7,373 bases of DNA from SAR202 cluster bacterium (GCA_030743915.1 JASLRP010000491.1:1-7373); one strand, 5' to 3'; counted from the first letter of the stretch, positions 1-5,964 are shown. Translations and numbers: made by a program. The notes: generated by a model from the sequence alone, not told the origin.

Positions 1-827
1 GTCGGCCTGTCTATGAAATTCTGGGTGGAAAGTTCCGAGACAACATCACCATGTATGCCAACGGGTGGTTCACTGGATGCGAGACTCCAGAGGATTTTGC
101 CGATGCCGCCGCCGCGACGGTGGCTCAGGGCTACACGGCTCTGAAGTTCGACCCGTTCACCCACGAGATGGCTCCCTTCCACACGGGCTACGTGTCGGGA
201 ACCATCTCCGCCGACGGGGAGCAGTTGGGCATGGAAAAGGTGGCGGCTGTGCGCGAAGCTGTCGGCCCGCAGATCGAGGTGCTGATCGACGCTCACGGGC
301 ACTACAACGTGCCCACCGCCATCCGGATCGGCAATCGGCTGGCCGAGCATAACGTGACCTGGTACGAGGAGCCGGTGCCGCCAGAAGGCTACGAGGCGTT
401 GGCCCAGGTGCGTCAGAACGTCGCCGCGCCCATATGCGTTGGCGAGCGCCTGTTCACTCGGTACGACTTTCTACCCATCTTCGAGAACCGTCTTGCCGAC
501 TACATCATGCCCGACGTGGTATGGACGGGCGGCATCAGCGAGCTTCGGAAGATCGCGACGATGGCCGAGGCGTACTACATCCCCGTCAGCCCTCACAACG
601 CGATGGGTTCAGTCCAGATAATCGCCGGCGCGCACACGATGATGACCGTGCCCAACTTCTACCGACTGGAGTTCAGCATCGCGGCGTTAGAGGGCTACAA
701 TGCAGTGCTGGACAAGCCTCTGGACATCCGAGACGGCAACCTCCACCTGCCAACCGGCCCCGGCCTGGGTTACGACCTGGACACCGAGTTCATGGCGGCC
801 CACCCGGACCCGGCGTGGAGTGGGTAG
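1..827 (+). CDS. Mandelate racemase / muconate lactonizing enzyme family protein (enolase superfamily), 5'-truncated
   Basis: The reading frame is open from base 3, so the N-terminal capping domain lies outside the window and the ATG at 51 is internal: the 16 codons before it read RPVYEILGGKFRDNIT, a family-typical segment just before the barrel. Numbering from that Met, K32 lies in ALKFDPF (base/substrate lysine region), D80 in LIDAHGHY, E106/E107 in WYEEP and E132 in VGERL are the expected three metal-ligand regions, and D155 (MPDVV) with H182 (SPHN) form the likely Asp-His dyad of the mandelate racemase subgroup. Members abstract the proton alpha to a carboxylate using Mg2+, most often dehydrating sugar acids in the cytoplasm. 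About 274 codons of a usual ~400 are present. The His-Asp dyad favours an acid-sugar dehydratase or racemase over a muconate cycloisomerase, but the substrate cannot be read from the sequence. The gene ends at TAG 825-827, convergent with the kinase gene. Confidence 0.93.
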   Translation, partial: RPVYEILGGKFRDNITMYANGWFTGCETPEDFADAAAATVAQGYTALKFDPFTHEMAPFHTGYVSGTISADGEQLGMEKVAAVREAVGPQIEVLIDAHGHYNVPTAIRIGNRLAEHNVTWYEEPVPPEGYEALAQVRQNVAAPICVGERLFTRYDFLPIFENRLADYIMPDVVWTGGISELRKIATMAEAYYIPVSPHNAMGSVQIIAGAHTMMTVPNFYRLEFSIAALEGYNAVLDKPLDIRDGNLHLPTGPGLGYDLDTEFMAAHPDPAWSG

Positions 828-855
828 CGACATGCTGGTAAACTGAGCGAAACAT

Positions 856-910
856 GGCTTCTGGATATCAATTCTCTGTGATTGGGTCCTTCAAGCAAAG
901 GACAGAAGCC
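856..910. repeat. Nested inverted repeat between convergent genes
   Basis: GGCTTCTG (856-863) is matched exactly by CAGAAGCC (903-910), and inside it GTCCTT (886-891) pairs with AAGGAC (898-903) around a six-base loop. The two stems share base 903. The element fills most of the 92-base gap between two convergent genes, where a bidirectional transcription stop would be expected. No T-tract follows either arm, so it is not a canonical intrinsic terminator. A hairpin that blocks read-through or protects mRNA 3' ends is possible. Confidence 0.4.
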
Positions 911-919
911 TGTTCCAGC

Positions 920-1894
920 TCAGGAGATTGCGCCATCTACAAACATTTTTATGAGGTCAGTCTCTATTTCCCCGTCTACCTGGATGCTATGTTCGAGGTC
1001 GAATAGGAGTTCACGCACTGAAACCGCCTGACGTATGCGGTCCATCATTGGAAGGATTCTATCCACCTCGTTGGCAAGGATGTGGGAATATTCGTCCAGT
1101 CGGTTCAGATACGAGTTCATGAAGCGCTCAGAGAATCTCGAGCCATCTGTTGGGTCAGCGAAAAACTGGACCGCTGATGCGAGATCGAATACGGGCAGGT
1201 CCCAACGAGACTCGTCCCAGTCCAATACAGTGGTCACGACTCTATCCTCAGGTGCCCATAGTATATTGATCGGACCGTAGTCTCCGTGAATCGGAATTCT
1301 GACGGCTGTTTCGATAGTTGGTTCTTCCCATATCGTTCTGGCGGATATTATGGCTTCATCCAGAGCCTCAACGGTCAGGCCGAGCGCGATGAATTTCCCA
1401 GCCAAGGGAGAGTCAATTATCTGGCGCCTCAGTCCGTCCGGGAGTTGGATCGCGCTAGCAGTAAAAGGAGGACGTGCATCTTTGAAACCTTTCAATCCAA
1501 CCATGTCAAAGGCCGCGGCATGCAGAATTGCCAACGCTTCGGCTGCCGGCTTAACCTGCTCAGGCTCCCACATGCTCATGAGGGTTCCTGATCGGAATGG
1601 GAAAAGTGAGTAATAGTCCCCGTCGATGCGCTGAACTAGTTCAGAATCTTGCCCTGGTAGTCCAGGAGCGACCAGCCCTCTGGTTTTGCCATAAAGCTCT
1701 TCTAGAAGTGCCATTTCCTGTCGGATTTCACAAACAGTTCTAAATTGAGTTGATATTCGTAACACAATTGTTGGCTCAGAATCCACCGAACCAATCCAAC
1801 TCTGATTCATGTGTCCAGATCCAATATCAGTCCAGCAGACATCGTCAGGCAGGCTGAAATAGGAGGAGAGAGCCTTGGGGACCATTGGAATCAT
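920..1894 (-). CDS. Aminoglycoside phosphotransferase-fold (APH / choline-kinase-like) small-molecule kinase
   Basis: The 324-residue protein has the APH-type kinase layout. The N-lobe holds a Gly-containing turn (GSGHMNQSW, 25-33) and a VLRIS strand (44-48) with Arg where Lys is common. The catalytic loop is HGDYGPINIL (203-212; D205 catalytic, N210 metal-binding). The metal-binding VLDWD (223-227) is followed by LPVFDLA (233-239), as in the HGD...N...DWD...DLA signature of COG2334/APH proteins. These cytoplasmic enzymes phosphorylate hydroxyls of small molecules such as homoserine, choline or aminoglycosides; nothing here identifies the substrate, and antibiotic resistance should not be assumed. 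The ATG at 1894 has no good ribosome site, and a second ATG at 1885 is no better. A strong AGGAGGG lies at 1944-1938, ahead of an in-frame ATT at 1930. The gene is last in a run with the zincin and hydrolase and looks more AT-rich than its neighbours (23 of 60 bases G or C over 1741-1800), suggesting separate acquisition. Confidence 0.85.
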   Translation of the reverse strand: MIPMVPKALSSYFSLPDDVCWTDIGSGHMNQSWIGSVDSEPTIVLRISTQFRTVCEIRQEMALLEELYGKTRGLVAPGLPGQDSELVQRIDGDYYSLFPFRSGTLMSMWEPEQVKPAAEALAILHAAAFDMVGLKGFKDARPPFTASAIQLPDGLRRQIIDSPLAGKFIALGLTVEALDEAIISARTIWEEPTIETAVRIPIHGDYGPINILWAPEDRVVTTVLDWDESRWDLPVFDLASAVQFFADPTDGSRFSERFMNSYLNRLDEYSHILANEVDRILPMMDRIRQAVSVRELLFDLEHSIQVDGEIETDLIKMFVDGAIS

Positions 1895-1933
1895 TCGACG
1901 CCGCGCAACAAATGAGGTTTTTGGTTCAATTGA

Positions 1934-2323
1934 CTAACCCTCCTGGCTCAACGAGTCCCGTATCTCGCGGCCTCGGTCGTAGGCGGGGCGTTCCATCGGG
2001 TGGCGCCACCCCTCCTTGATGTGAATGGGGCGCCATCCGACGAGGTAGTTGAGCAGGAAGCGCACCCAGCCCAACTCCGTCTGCTGGAGGACGTGGTACA
2101 TCTCGTGGCCCAGCAGAGCAATGCCCCGGTCGGTGTCCAGGTCGGAGGCTTTGGGCGTTAGATGTATCGTCCTGTTGATTGTCACCGCCGCCTGCCCCGT
2201 CATCCCGAACAGAGAGCCAATCAACGAGCCTCGAAGCACGACAGCCTGACCGGGCATGTACTCGCCGTACCATCGAGCCAGATGGTTTCTGGCCTTTTCA
2301 GGGACTTCTACTTGTGTCGCCAT
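1934..2323 (-). CDS. Small DUF4157-like zincin (putative metallopeptidase domain)
   Basis: This is a 129-residue protein with the zinc-binding helix HEMYH (73-77) in LLGHEMYHVLQQTE, the HExxHxxQQ form typical of DUF4157-type zincins. A downstream Glu in HPMERPAY (E111) is the probable third metal ligand. H73 and H77 would bind zinc and E74 would be the general base. The N-terminal half (YGEYMPGQAVVLRGSLIGSL) resembles the lead-in of these domains. There is no signal peptide or convincing membrane helix; residues 87-96 are only locally hydrophobic. DUF4157 domains often sit in large secreted or contractile-injection proteins, whereas here the domain stands alone. The ATG at 2323 is preceded by GCGGGG about five bases upstream, and only 14 bases separate it from the hydrolase stop, so the two are probably co-transcribed. 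Peptidase activity and substrate are unproven. Confidence 0.8.
   Translation of the reverse strand: MATQVEVPEKARNHLARWYGEYMPGQAVVLRGSLIGSLFGMTGQAAVTINRTIHLTPKASDLDTDRGIALLGHEMYHVLQQTELGWVRFLLNYLVGWRPIHIKEGWRHPMERPAYDRGREIRDSLSQEG
1938..1944 (-). promoter_or_regulatory. Shine-Dalgarno-like AGGAGGG upstream of the kinase gene
   Basis: AGGAGGG is formed by the last codons of the zincin gene, seven bases before an in-frame ATT at 1930 and 43 bases before the annotated ATG at 1894. It may be a coincidence of the Gln-Glu-Gly codons, or it may drive initiation at a rare ATT codon, adding 12 residues to the kinase. Confidence 0.3.
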
Positions 2324-2337
2324 AATTCCCCGCTTTA

Positions 2338-3105
2338 CTATCGACTCAAAGAGTCCAGAAAACTCTCGACGTGGGGCACGACCATGTCACTGCGCCTGAA
2401 GGCTCCATCGTGATTAAGTCCAGTCAGGGACGCGAAGGACGCGGTCGGGCCAGACTCTGCGGCCTCTTGGGCGGATGAATGGACCGCATCGTTGCTTCCG
2501 GCGTATATCAGGACGGGAGTATCCAGATTGGGCAACAGGCTTTCCAGTCCGGGAGAGTTCCCAATAGCGGTCGTCAGGGCTGAGAGGGCCAGCGCGTCGT
2601 TGGCGAGGAACCGATCTCTGTGGCCTTCAGGCTCCATCCTGCCACCTCGAGACTCCACGCCCTCAAGGTAGCGCTCCATCCCGTAATTGAGCCTCCGCGC
2701 CCGTCTGTGGTAGCGGTAGGGTTTGTCGTTGCCAGGCGAGCTGCTGCCCAGGATGAATGCGCGAAATCGCTCCGGCATAATATCGGCAAGACTGAATCCG
2801 ATGCGGGCGCCCATTGAGTGTCCCAGGTAAACAGCCTGATCCAGTCCCAGATGGTCCTGCACGGCCATCACATCCGAGACCACCACATCCATGTTGTATG
2901 CCTCCGGAGCGTGGGGCTTGTCGGAACGCCCGTGGCCTCTGGCATCAAGCATTATCATTTGATATTTGGACTTCATGGCGTCAACGTAGCCATGATCGTA
3001 CCAATCGTCCAGGCTGTCGCTCCAGCCGTGGATCATCAGCAAAGGAGGGCCATTTCCTTCGACGTGGTAGTGTATGCGAATTCCGTTGTTGAGGGCGTAG
3101 GGCAT
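2338..3105 (-). CDS. Alpha/beta-fold hydrolase
   Basis: This is a 255-residue alpha/beta hydrolase. The order is MPYALNNGIRIHYHVEGNG (first strands), LLMIHGW (oxyanion-hole HG at 26-27), LDARGHGRSDKP (54-64), the nucleophile elbow GHSMGA (95-100, S97), the acid in YAGSNDAV (D206) and the histidine in LNHDGAF (H232). The Ser-Asp-His triad is therefore intact, and residues ~122-190 form the variable cap. It is a soluble hydrolase or esterase; the family covers esters, lactones, epoxides and C-C bonds, and the substrate cannot be told. The frame stays open upstream to 3315, but ATG 3105 is chosen because the fold begins directly after it, the 70 upstream codons have no family resemblance, and a candidate promoter lies just before it. 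It is probably the first gene of a unit with the zincin and kinase. Confidence 0.9.
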   Translation of the reverse strand: MPYALNNGIRIHYHVEGNGPPLLMIHGWSDSLDDWYDHGYVDAMKSKYQMIMLDARGHGRSDKPHAPEAYNMDVVVSDVMAVQDHLGLDQAVYLGHSMGARIGFSLADIMPERFRAFILGSSSPGNDKPYRYHRRARRLNYGMERYLEGVESRGGRMEPEGHRDRFLANDALALSALTTAIGNSPGLESLLPNLDTPVLIYAGSNDAVHSSAQEAAESGPTASFASLTGLNHDGAFRRSDMVVPHVESFLDSLSR

Positions 3106-3137
3106 GCAGACCGTCCAAATGTTCGAAGTTAATGTGT

Positions 3138-3166
3138 ATTCTATGGATGTCGAGATACGACTGCAA
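3138..3166 (-). promoter_or_regulatory. Candidate sigma70-type promoter for the hydrolase-zincin-kinase unit
   Basis: Read on the minus strand, TTGCAG (3166-3161) is followed after 17 bases by TAGAAT (3143-3138), five of six matches to a -10 box. This lies 32 bases before the hydrolase ATG at 3105. The -35 matches only at TTG. Position and spacing fit; no experimental support is available from sequence. Confidence 0.4.
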
Positions 3167-3286
3167 TGATTGTTGATCTTGAATCGGAGAAAGACTATCA
3201 AGTCGGGTCGCGTCAAATGGCACAGATCGCCACTCAGTTGGCCTATGAGATCGCGCTGGACCCGATGCCTTGATGGCAACAGGAAA

Positions 3287-3307
3287 TCGCAAGGCAGTGC
3301 CTTCCGA
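3287..3307. promoter_or_regulatory. Imperfect palindrome, candidate operator of the exosortase unit
   Basis: The arms TCGCAAGGCA (3287-3296) and TGCCTTCCGA (3298-3307) are reverse complements at nine of ten positions around a central G at 3297. The core AAGGCA-G-TGCCTT is perfect. The element covers the expected -35 position (3297-3302) of the rightward promoter, a common place for a dimeric repressor or activator. The regulator is unknown, and no regulator gene is present in the window. Confidence 0.4.
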
Positions 3308-3325
3308 GTCATCACCGGATATAAT
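3297..3325 (+). promoter_or_regulatory. Candidate promoter of the exosortase unit
   Basis: A perfect TATAAT lies at 3320-3325, 38 bases before the exosortase ATG. With a 17-base spacer the -35 would be GTGCCT (3297-3302), a weak match (three of six) lying inside the palindrome. A strong -10 with a weak -35 is compatible with activator dependence. Confidence 0.42.
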
Positions 3326-3363
3326 GGCTGGGTAGGATTTTTCAGAACGACTCAGGCGAGGAT

Positions 3364-3939
3364 ATGGACGAGAGTATTTCACAACCTCCACAGAATGTGG
3401 AGTTCGACTCTGCCGAGACCGGAGGCGGAGGCCCGCCCTGGTGGAACATCGGTTGGCGCGCTCTGATGCCTGCCTCCATTTTGGTTGGCAGTCTGCTGGT
3501 GTCTCTGGCCATAAATTTCGGATTTCTTGGAAGCTCACTGGTGGATCAGGTTGCCGCGTGGACGGCCACTTGGACCAGTATTGGGCTTAACTCCATCGGG
3601 TTCTCCACGACGGTCAGCGGCACGATTCTGGCGTCAGACACCTTCGCCGTGAACATCGTGGCCGAATGCACCGCCGTGGGGCCGTTGGTGCTGTTCATGG
3701 GAGCGGTGGCCGCGTACCCGTCACCGTGGAAATCCAAAGGAATGGGCCTTCTGATGGGGCTGGTGGTGCTCACCGGAGTCAACGTAATCCGCATCATGAG
3801 CCTGTTCTGGATCGGAGCAACCTATCCTCAGTATCTGGATGTCGCCCATCTCCTGGTGTGGCAGTCTGTGATCATCCTTCTCGCCATCGTGCTGTGGCTA
3901 TTCTGGGTGGACAGGATGGCCGGTGTTAGGAACGTCTAG
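3364..3939 (+). CDS. Exosortase/archaeosortase family membrane transpeptidase (compact form)
   Basis: This is a 191-residue, very hydrophobic protein. The exosortase/archaeosortase core is readable: AECTAVGPLVLF (C102, the probable nucleophile), GVNVIRIMSLFWIG (R143) and DVAHLLVWQ (H162), giving Cys, Arg and His in the family's order and on helix ends. Membrane segments are roughly 34-56, 94-117, 125-150 and 160-182, after a polar Gly/Pro-rich N-terminus (1-25). The family cleaves a C-terminal tripartite signal (short motif, helix, basic tail) of exported proteins and probably transfers them to another anchor. At 191 residues it is shorter than the ~280-residue PEP-CTERM type and closer to compact forms such as XrtH. 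The ATG at 3364 is preceded by AGGCGAGGAT. Its stop lies inside the next gene, implying translational coupling. Family membership is strong; subclass and substrates are unknown. Confidence 0.85.
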   Translation: MDESISQPPQNVEFDSAETGGGGPPWWNIGWRALMPASILVGSLLVSLAINFGFLGSSLVDQVAAWTATWTSIGLNSIGFSTTVSGTILASDTFAVNIVAECTAVGPLVLFMGAVAAYPSPWKSKGMGLLMGLVVLTGVNVIRIMSLFWIGATYPQYLDVAHLLVWQSVIILLAIVLWLFWVDRMAGVRNV

Positions 3940-4465
3940 GCTTCTGACCTTCGCCTTCCGGGCGCTTATTATCCTGCTGATTATCGCAATACTCTGGGTG
4001 AGTGTCGCCGAGAGCTACAATCAGGTCCTGGTGGCGCTGGCTGGCCCTCTTCTCCCTGGCGAAACCACTGTTCACGAGTTAGGCGTCTATCTTGTATTCG
4101 AGCATTCCAGATTCAACACAGGCGTGTCCATCGACGGCCTGACCCTCCACTTCGGCCTTGTGCTTGTCAGCGTGCTTGTGCTGGCGGCTGTGGGGATAAG
4201 CATCGGGCCTAGAATCGGGTGGCTGGCGGCGTTTGTTATAGGCGCGTTCTTCGTTCACGTGGCCGGAGTCGCGTTGCTGGGGCGCGGGCTGGTGTGGGCT
4301 GCTGGGGCCGATTCGCCCGCCGAATCCACCCGTTTGGTGTTGAGCCTGTTCGCGGTGTTCTGGGGCCTCATTCCGCCGGCAGCGGGTGGCATATGGTGCT
4401 TTGCCTACTGGCTGCCCAAACTTCGAAATCCCGCTGAAACCCAGAACGTCACATCAGCAACCTGA
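3923..4465 (+). CDS. Four-helix membrane protein, candidate exosortase accessory subunit
   Basis: I do not recognise a named family. The 180-residue protein has predicted membrane segments at about 12-30, 73-93, 98-119 and 137-162, with a hydrophilic stretch (43-72) containing HELGVYLVFEHSRF between the first two helices. Translation most likely starts at GTG 3923, with AGGA (3913-3916) six bases upstream, so the gene overlaps the exosortase gene by 17 bases in another frame. Such overlap usually marks coupled synthesis of interacting proteins. Compact exosortases are known to have neighbouring membrane proteins of about this size, and the N-terminal pattern (basic residues, long helix, then SYNQVLVALAGPLL) is compatible with one. 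The accessory role is inferred from context. The C-terminal tail (163-180) is short and polar. Confidence 0.75.
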   Translation: MLGTSRLLTFAFRALIILLIIAILWVSVAESYNQVLVALAGPLLPGETTVHELGVYLVFEHSRFNTGVSIDGLTLHFGLVLVSVLVLAAVGISIGPRIGWLAAFVIGAFFVHVAGVALLGRGLVWAAGADSPAESTRLVLSLFAVFWGLIPPAAGGIWCFAYWLPKLRNPAETQNVTSAT

Positions 4466-4483
4466 TTTTTCTGCATCAAACTC

Positions 4484-4490
4484 AAAGGAG
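4484..4490 (+). promoter_or_regulatory. Ribosome binding site of the iron-sulfur protein gene
   Basis: AAAGGAG lies six bases before the ATG at 4497. It is the strongest site in this gene run and decides the start in favour of 4497, over an in-frame ATG at 4386 that lies inside the upstream gene. Confidence 0.75.
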
Positions 4491-4496
4491 ACGGGG

Positions 4497-5165
4497 ATGG
4501 CAGACAACGAACGCAAAGTGATCGTTCGACCCAACGGGCCGTATATCGTCAGGGGCGGAATTCCGCTTGTCCGCAAGTCGCCGGTGATGTCGGAGCATGG
4601 GGAGCCGCTTACATGGAAGAAGGAGGAGACGCTGACCGATCAGTCGAACTACCTTCTATGCCGCTGCGGGAACTCCAGTGAGAAGCCGTTCTGTGACGGG
4701 ACTCATTCCTGGAACGCCTTCGACGGGACAGAGTCCGCCGACACTGGTCCCGTTGACAGCCGCGCGACGGTTTACAACGGGACCAGTATCGTCCTTAAGG
4801 ACGACCACTCGATGTGCATGCACGCGGGGTTTTGCGGCAACGCGATAACCAACGTGTGGAAGATGACCGAGCAGAGCGACGACAGCCGAGTCCGAGGACA
4901 TCTGATGGCAATGGTCGAGCGGTGTCCCTCGGGCACATTGGCCTATGCGCTGGAGCCTGATGGGGAGAACCTGGAGCCTGACCTTCCAGTCGAAATCTCG
5001 GTGACTCCTGACGGCGCGTTGTGGCTGAGCGGAGGCATCACCGTGGAGCGGTCAGACGGCCAGCCCTTCGAGACTCGAAACAGGGTGACACTCTGTCGAT
5101 GCGGGAATTCGGGCAACAAACCCCTCTGCGACGGCATGCACAAGGAGATCGGTTTTTCCGGCTAG
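4497..5165 (+). CDS. Triple iron-sulfur protein: CDGSH - central Fer4_19-like domain - CDGSH
   Basis: This is a 222-residue soluble protein with three predicted iron-sulfur sites. The first CDGSH motif is CRCGNSSEKPFCDGTH (55-70; ligands C55, C57, C66, H70). The last is CRCGNSGNKPLCDGMH (200-215; C200, C202, C211, H215), with Met in place of the usual Ser/Ala/Thr. Between them, residues 90-155 resemble the divergent 4Fe-4S domain DUF1271/Fer4_19: CMHAGFC (C107, C113), then VWKM, then ERCPSGTLAY (C143). Only three cysteines are visible there, so H109 or an exogenous ligand may complete the cluster. Each CDGSH site would hold a 2Fe-2S cluster with Cys3His ligation, implying electron or cluster transfer in the cytoplasm. 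The gene follows the membrane-protein stop by 31 bases and is probably in the same transcript, but it has its own strong ribosome site, so a functional link with the exosortase is unproven. Confidence 0.9.
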   Translation: MADNERKVIVRPNGPYIVRGGIPLVRKSPVMSEHGEPLTWKKEETLTDQSNYLLCRCGNSSEKPFCDGTHSWNAFDGTESADTGPVDSRATVYNGTSIVLKDDHSMCMHAGFCGNAITNVWKMTEQSDDSRVRGHLMAMVERCPSGTLAYALEPDGENLEPDLPVEISVTPDGALWLSGGITVERSDGQPFETRNRVTLCRCGNSGNKPLCDGMHKEIGFSG

Positions 5166-5194
5166 TTCTCGCCACAATCTGAAAGCTGACGGCT

Positions 5195-5914
5195 CTATTT
5201 GAGAACAATCTCCAGGGGCGACACTGACACTCCCGACACAGGGTCAAGATCGACGATGGCGACTGTCTTGGTCTGTGCCCCCGACGGAGCGCCGGAGTAG
5301 TAGGCGGGAACGCCGTTCTGGGAGACGTCTCGGAATACGTGGACGTGGCCCAAGGCTACGTAATCGCAGGGGGCCTGGCCGATCTCAGTCGGAGATATGG
5401 GCGAGGCTCGCATGGGGTCTGGCGGGTCCATGTACAGGCCGTGAGCCATGCTCACGTACCAGTGGCCGTCCGACCGCGAGGGCACGCCGGCCATCGGACG
5501 GAAACCGGGGTGATGGTCGTAAACAGGCTTGCCCCACACTGCCAGACCCTGCTCTTCGAGCAGCGCCATCTCGCCCTCAGGCTCCTGCATCACGGTCACA
5601 TCGGGCGGGGTTTTGCCCAGGCGAACGCCGTCCACCAGCACGGTGTCGTGATTGCCAGGCAGGACGACTACCGGCATTCCGACGTCACCCAACATATCCC
5701 ATACCCGATCCATCAGCGGCTGTTTGACCCGGCCATTGTCGAAAAGGTCTCCGGCAATCAGCGCCACGTCCGCGCCATTCTCCACTCCGAGTTTCAGGCC
5801 TGCCTCGAACCCTCTGAACGCTTCATCGGCATACACGTCGCTGCTGATGTGCAAGTCGGACATGTGCAATAGCTTGAGAGGGCTGCGCTTGATGCTGGGG
5901 TCGAAATCTGCCAT
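5195..5914 (-). CDS. Calcineurin-like metallophosphoesterase (SbcD/Mre11/YfcE-type fold)
   Basis: The 239-residue protein contains all metallophosphoesterase motifs: MSDLHI (18-23; D20, H22), AGDLFDN (54-60; D56), LPGNHDT (85-91; N88, H89), a lone histidine in SMAHG (H158), and GHVHVF (189-194; H190, H192). These bind two metal ions, usually Mn2+, Fe2+ or Zn2+, for phosphoester hydrolysis. It lacks the long C-terminal extension of SbcD and Mre11, and no SbcC-like ATPase gene adjoins it, so a phosphodiesterase or a nuclease on small substrates is as likely as DNA repair. There is no signal peptide, so it is cytoplasmic. The start is ATG 5914, with AGAGGAGA just upstream. It converges on the iron-sulfur gene with only 29 bases between stops and no clear terminator. 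Confidence 0.9.
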   Translation of the reverse strand: MADFDPSIKRSPLKLLHMSDLHISSDVYADEAFRGFEAGLKLGVENGADVALIAGDLFDNGRVKQPLMDRVWDMLGDVGMPVVVLPGNHDTVLVDGVRLGKTPPDVTVMQEPEGEMALLEEQGLAVWGKPVYDHHPGFRPMAGVPSRSDGHWYVSMAHGLYMDPPDPMRASPISPTEIGQAPCDYVALGHVHVFRDVSQNGVPAYYSGAPSGAQTKTVAIVDLDPVSGVSVSPLEIVLK

Positions 5915-5917
5915 ATG

Positions 5918-5925
5918 TCTCCTCT
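5918..5925 (-). promoter_or_regulatory. Ribosome binding site of the metallophosphoesterase gene
   Basis: On the minus strand AGAGGAGA ends three bases before the ATG at 5914, leaving four bases after the AGGAG core. This is a little close but strong, and it fixes the start codon. Confidence 0.65.
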
Positions 5926-5964
5926 GATGTGACGCGATATGAGAGCGTTCTTTTTGTCTTGTTG

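Noticed and set aside
920..1894. Antibiotic-resistance aminoglycoside phosphotransferase
   Set aside because: The fold and catalytic motifs are shared by many metabolic kinases; nothing specific to aminoglycoside binding is visible.
3106..3315. Upstream extension of the alpha/beta hydrolase to an ATG at 3315
   Set aside because: The extra 70 residues lack hydrolase-fold character, and the fold starts right after ATG 3105 with a candidate promoter just upstream.
2981..3538. 185-codon minus-strand frame spanning the divergent promoter region
   Set aside because: It overlaps the starts of two convincing divergent genes, is low in hydrophobic structure and lacks any motif.
4386..4496. Longer start for the CDGSH protein at 4386
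   Set aside because: It would overlap the preceding membrane-protein gene by 80 bases, and a strong AAAGGAG sits at the correct distance from ATG 4497.
5339..5872. 177-codon open frame on the plus strand opposite the metallophosphoesterase
   Set aside because: It is antisense to a gene with all family motifs, and its translation shows no recognisable domain or plausible composition.
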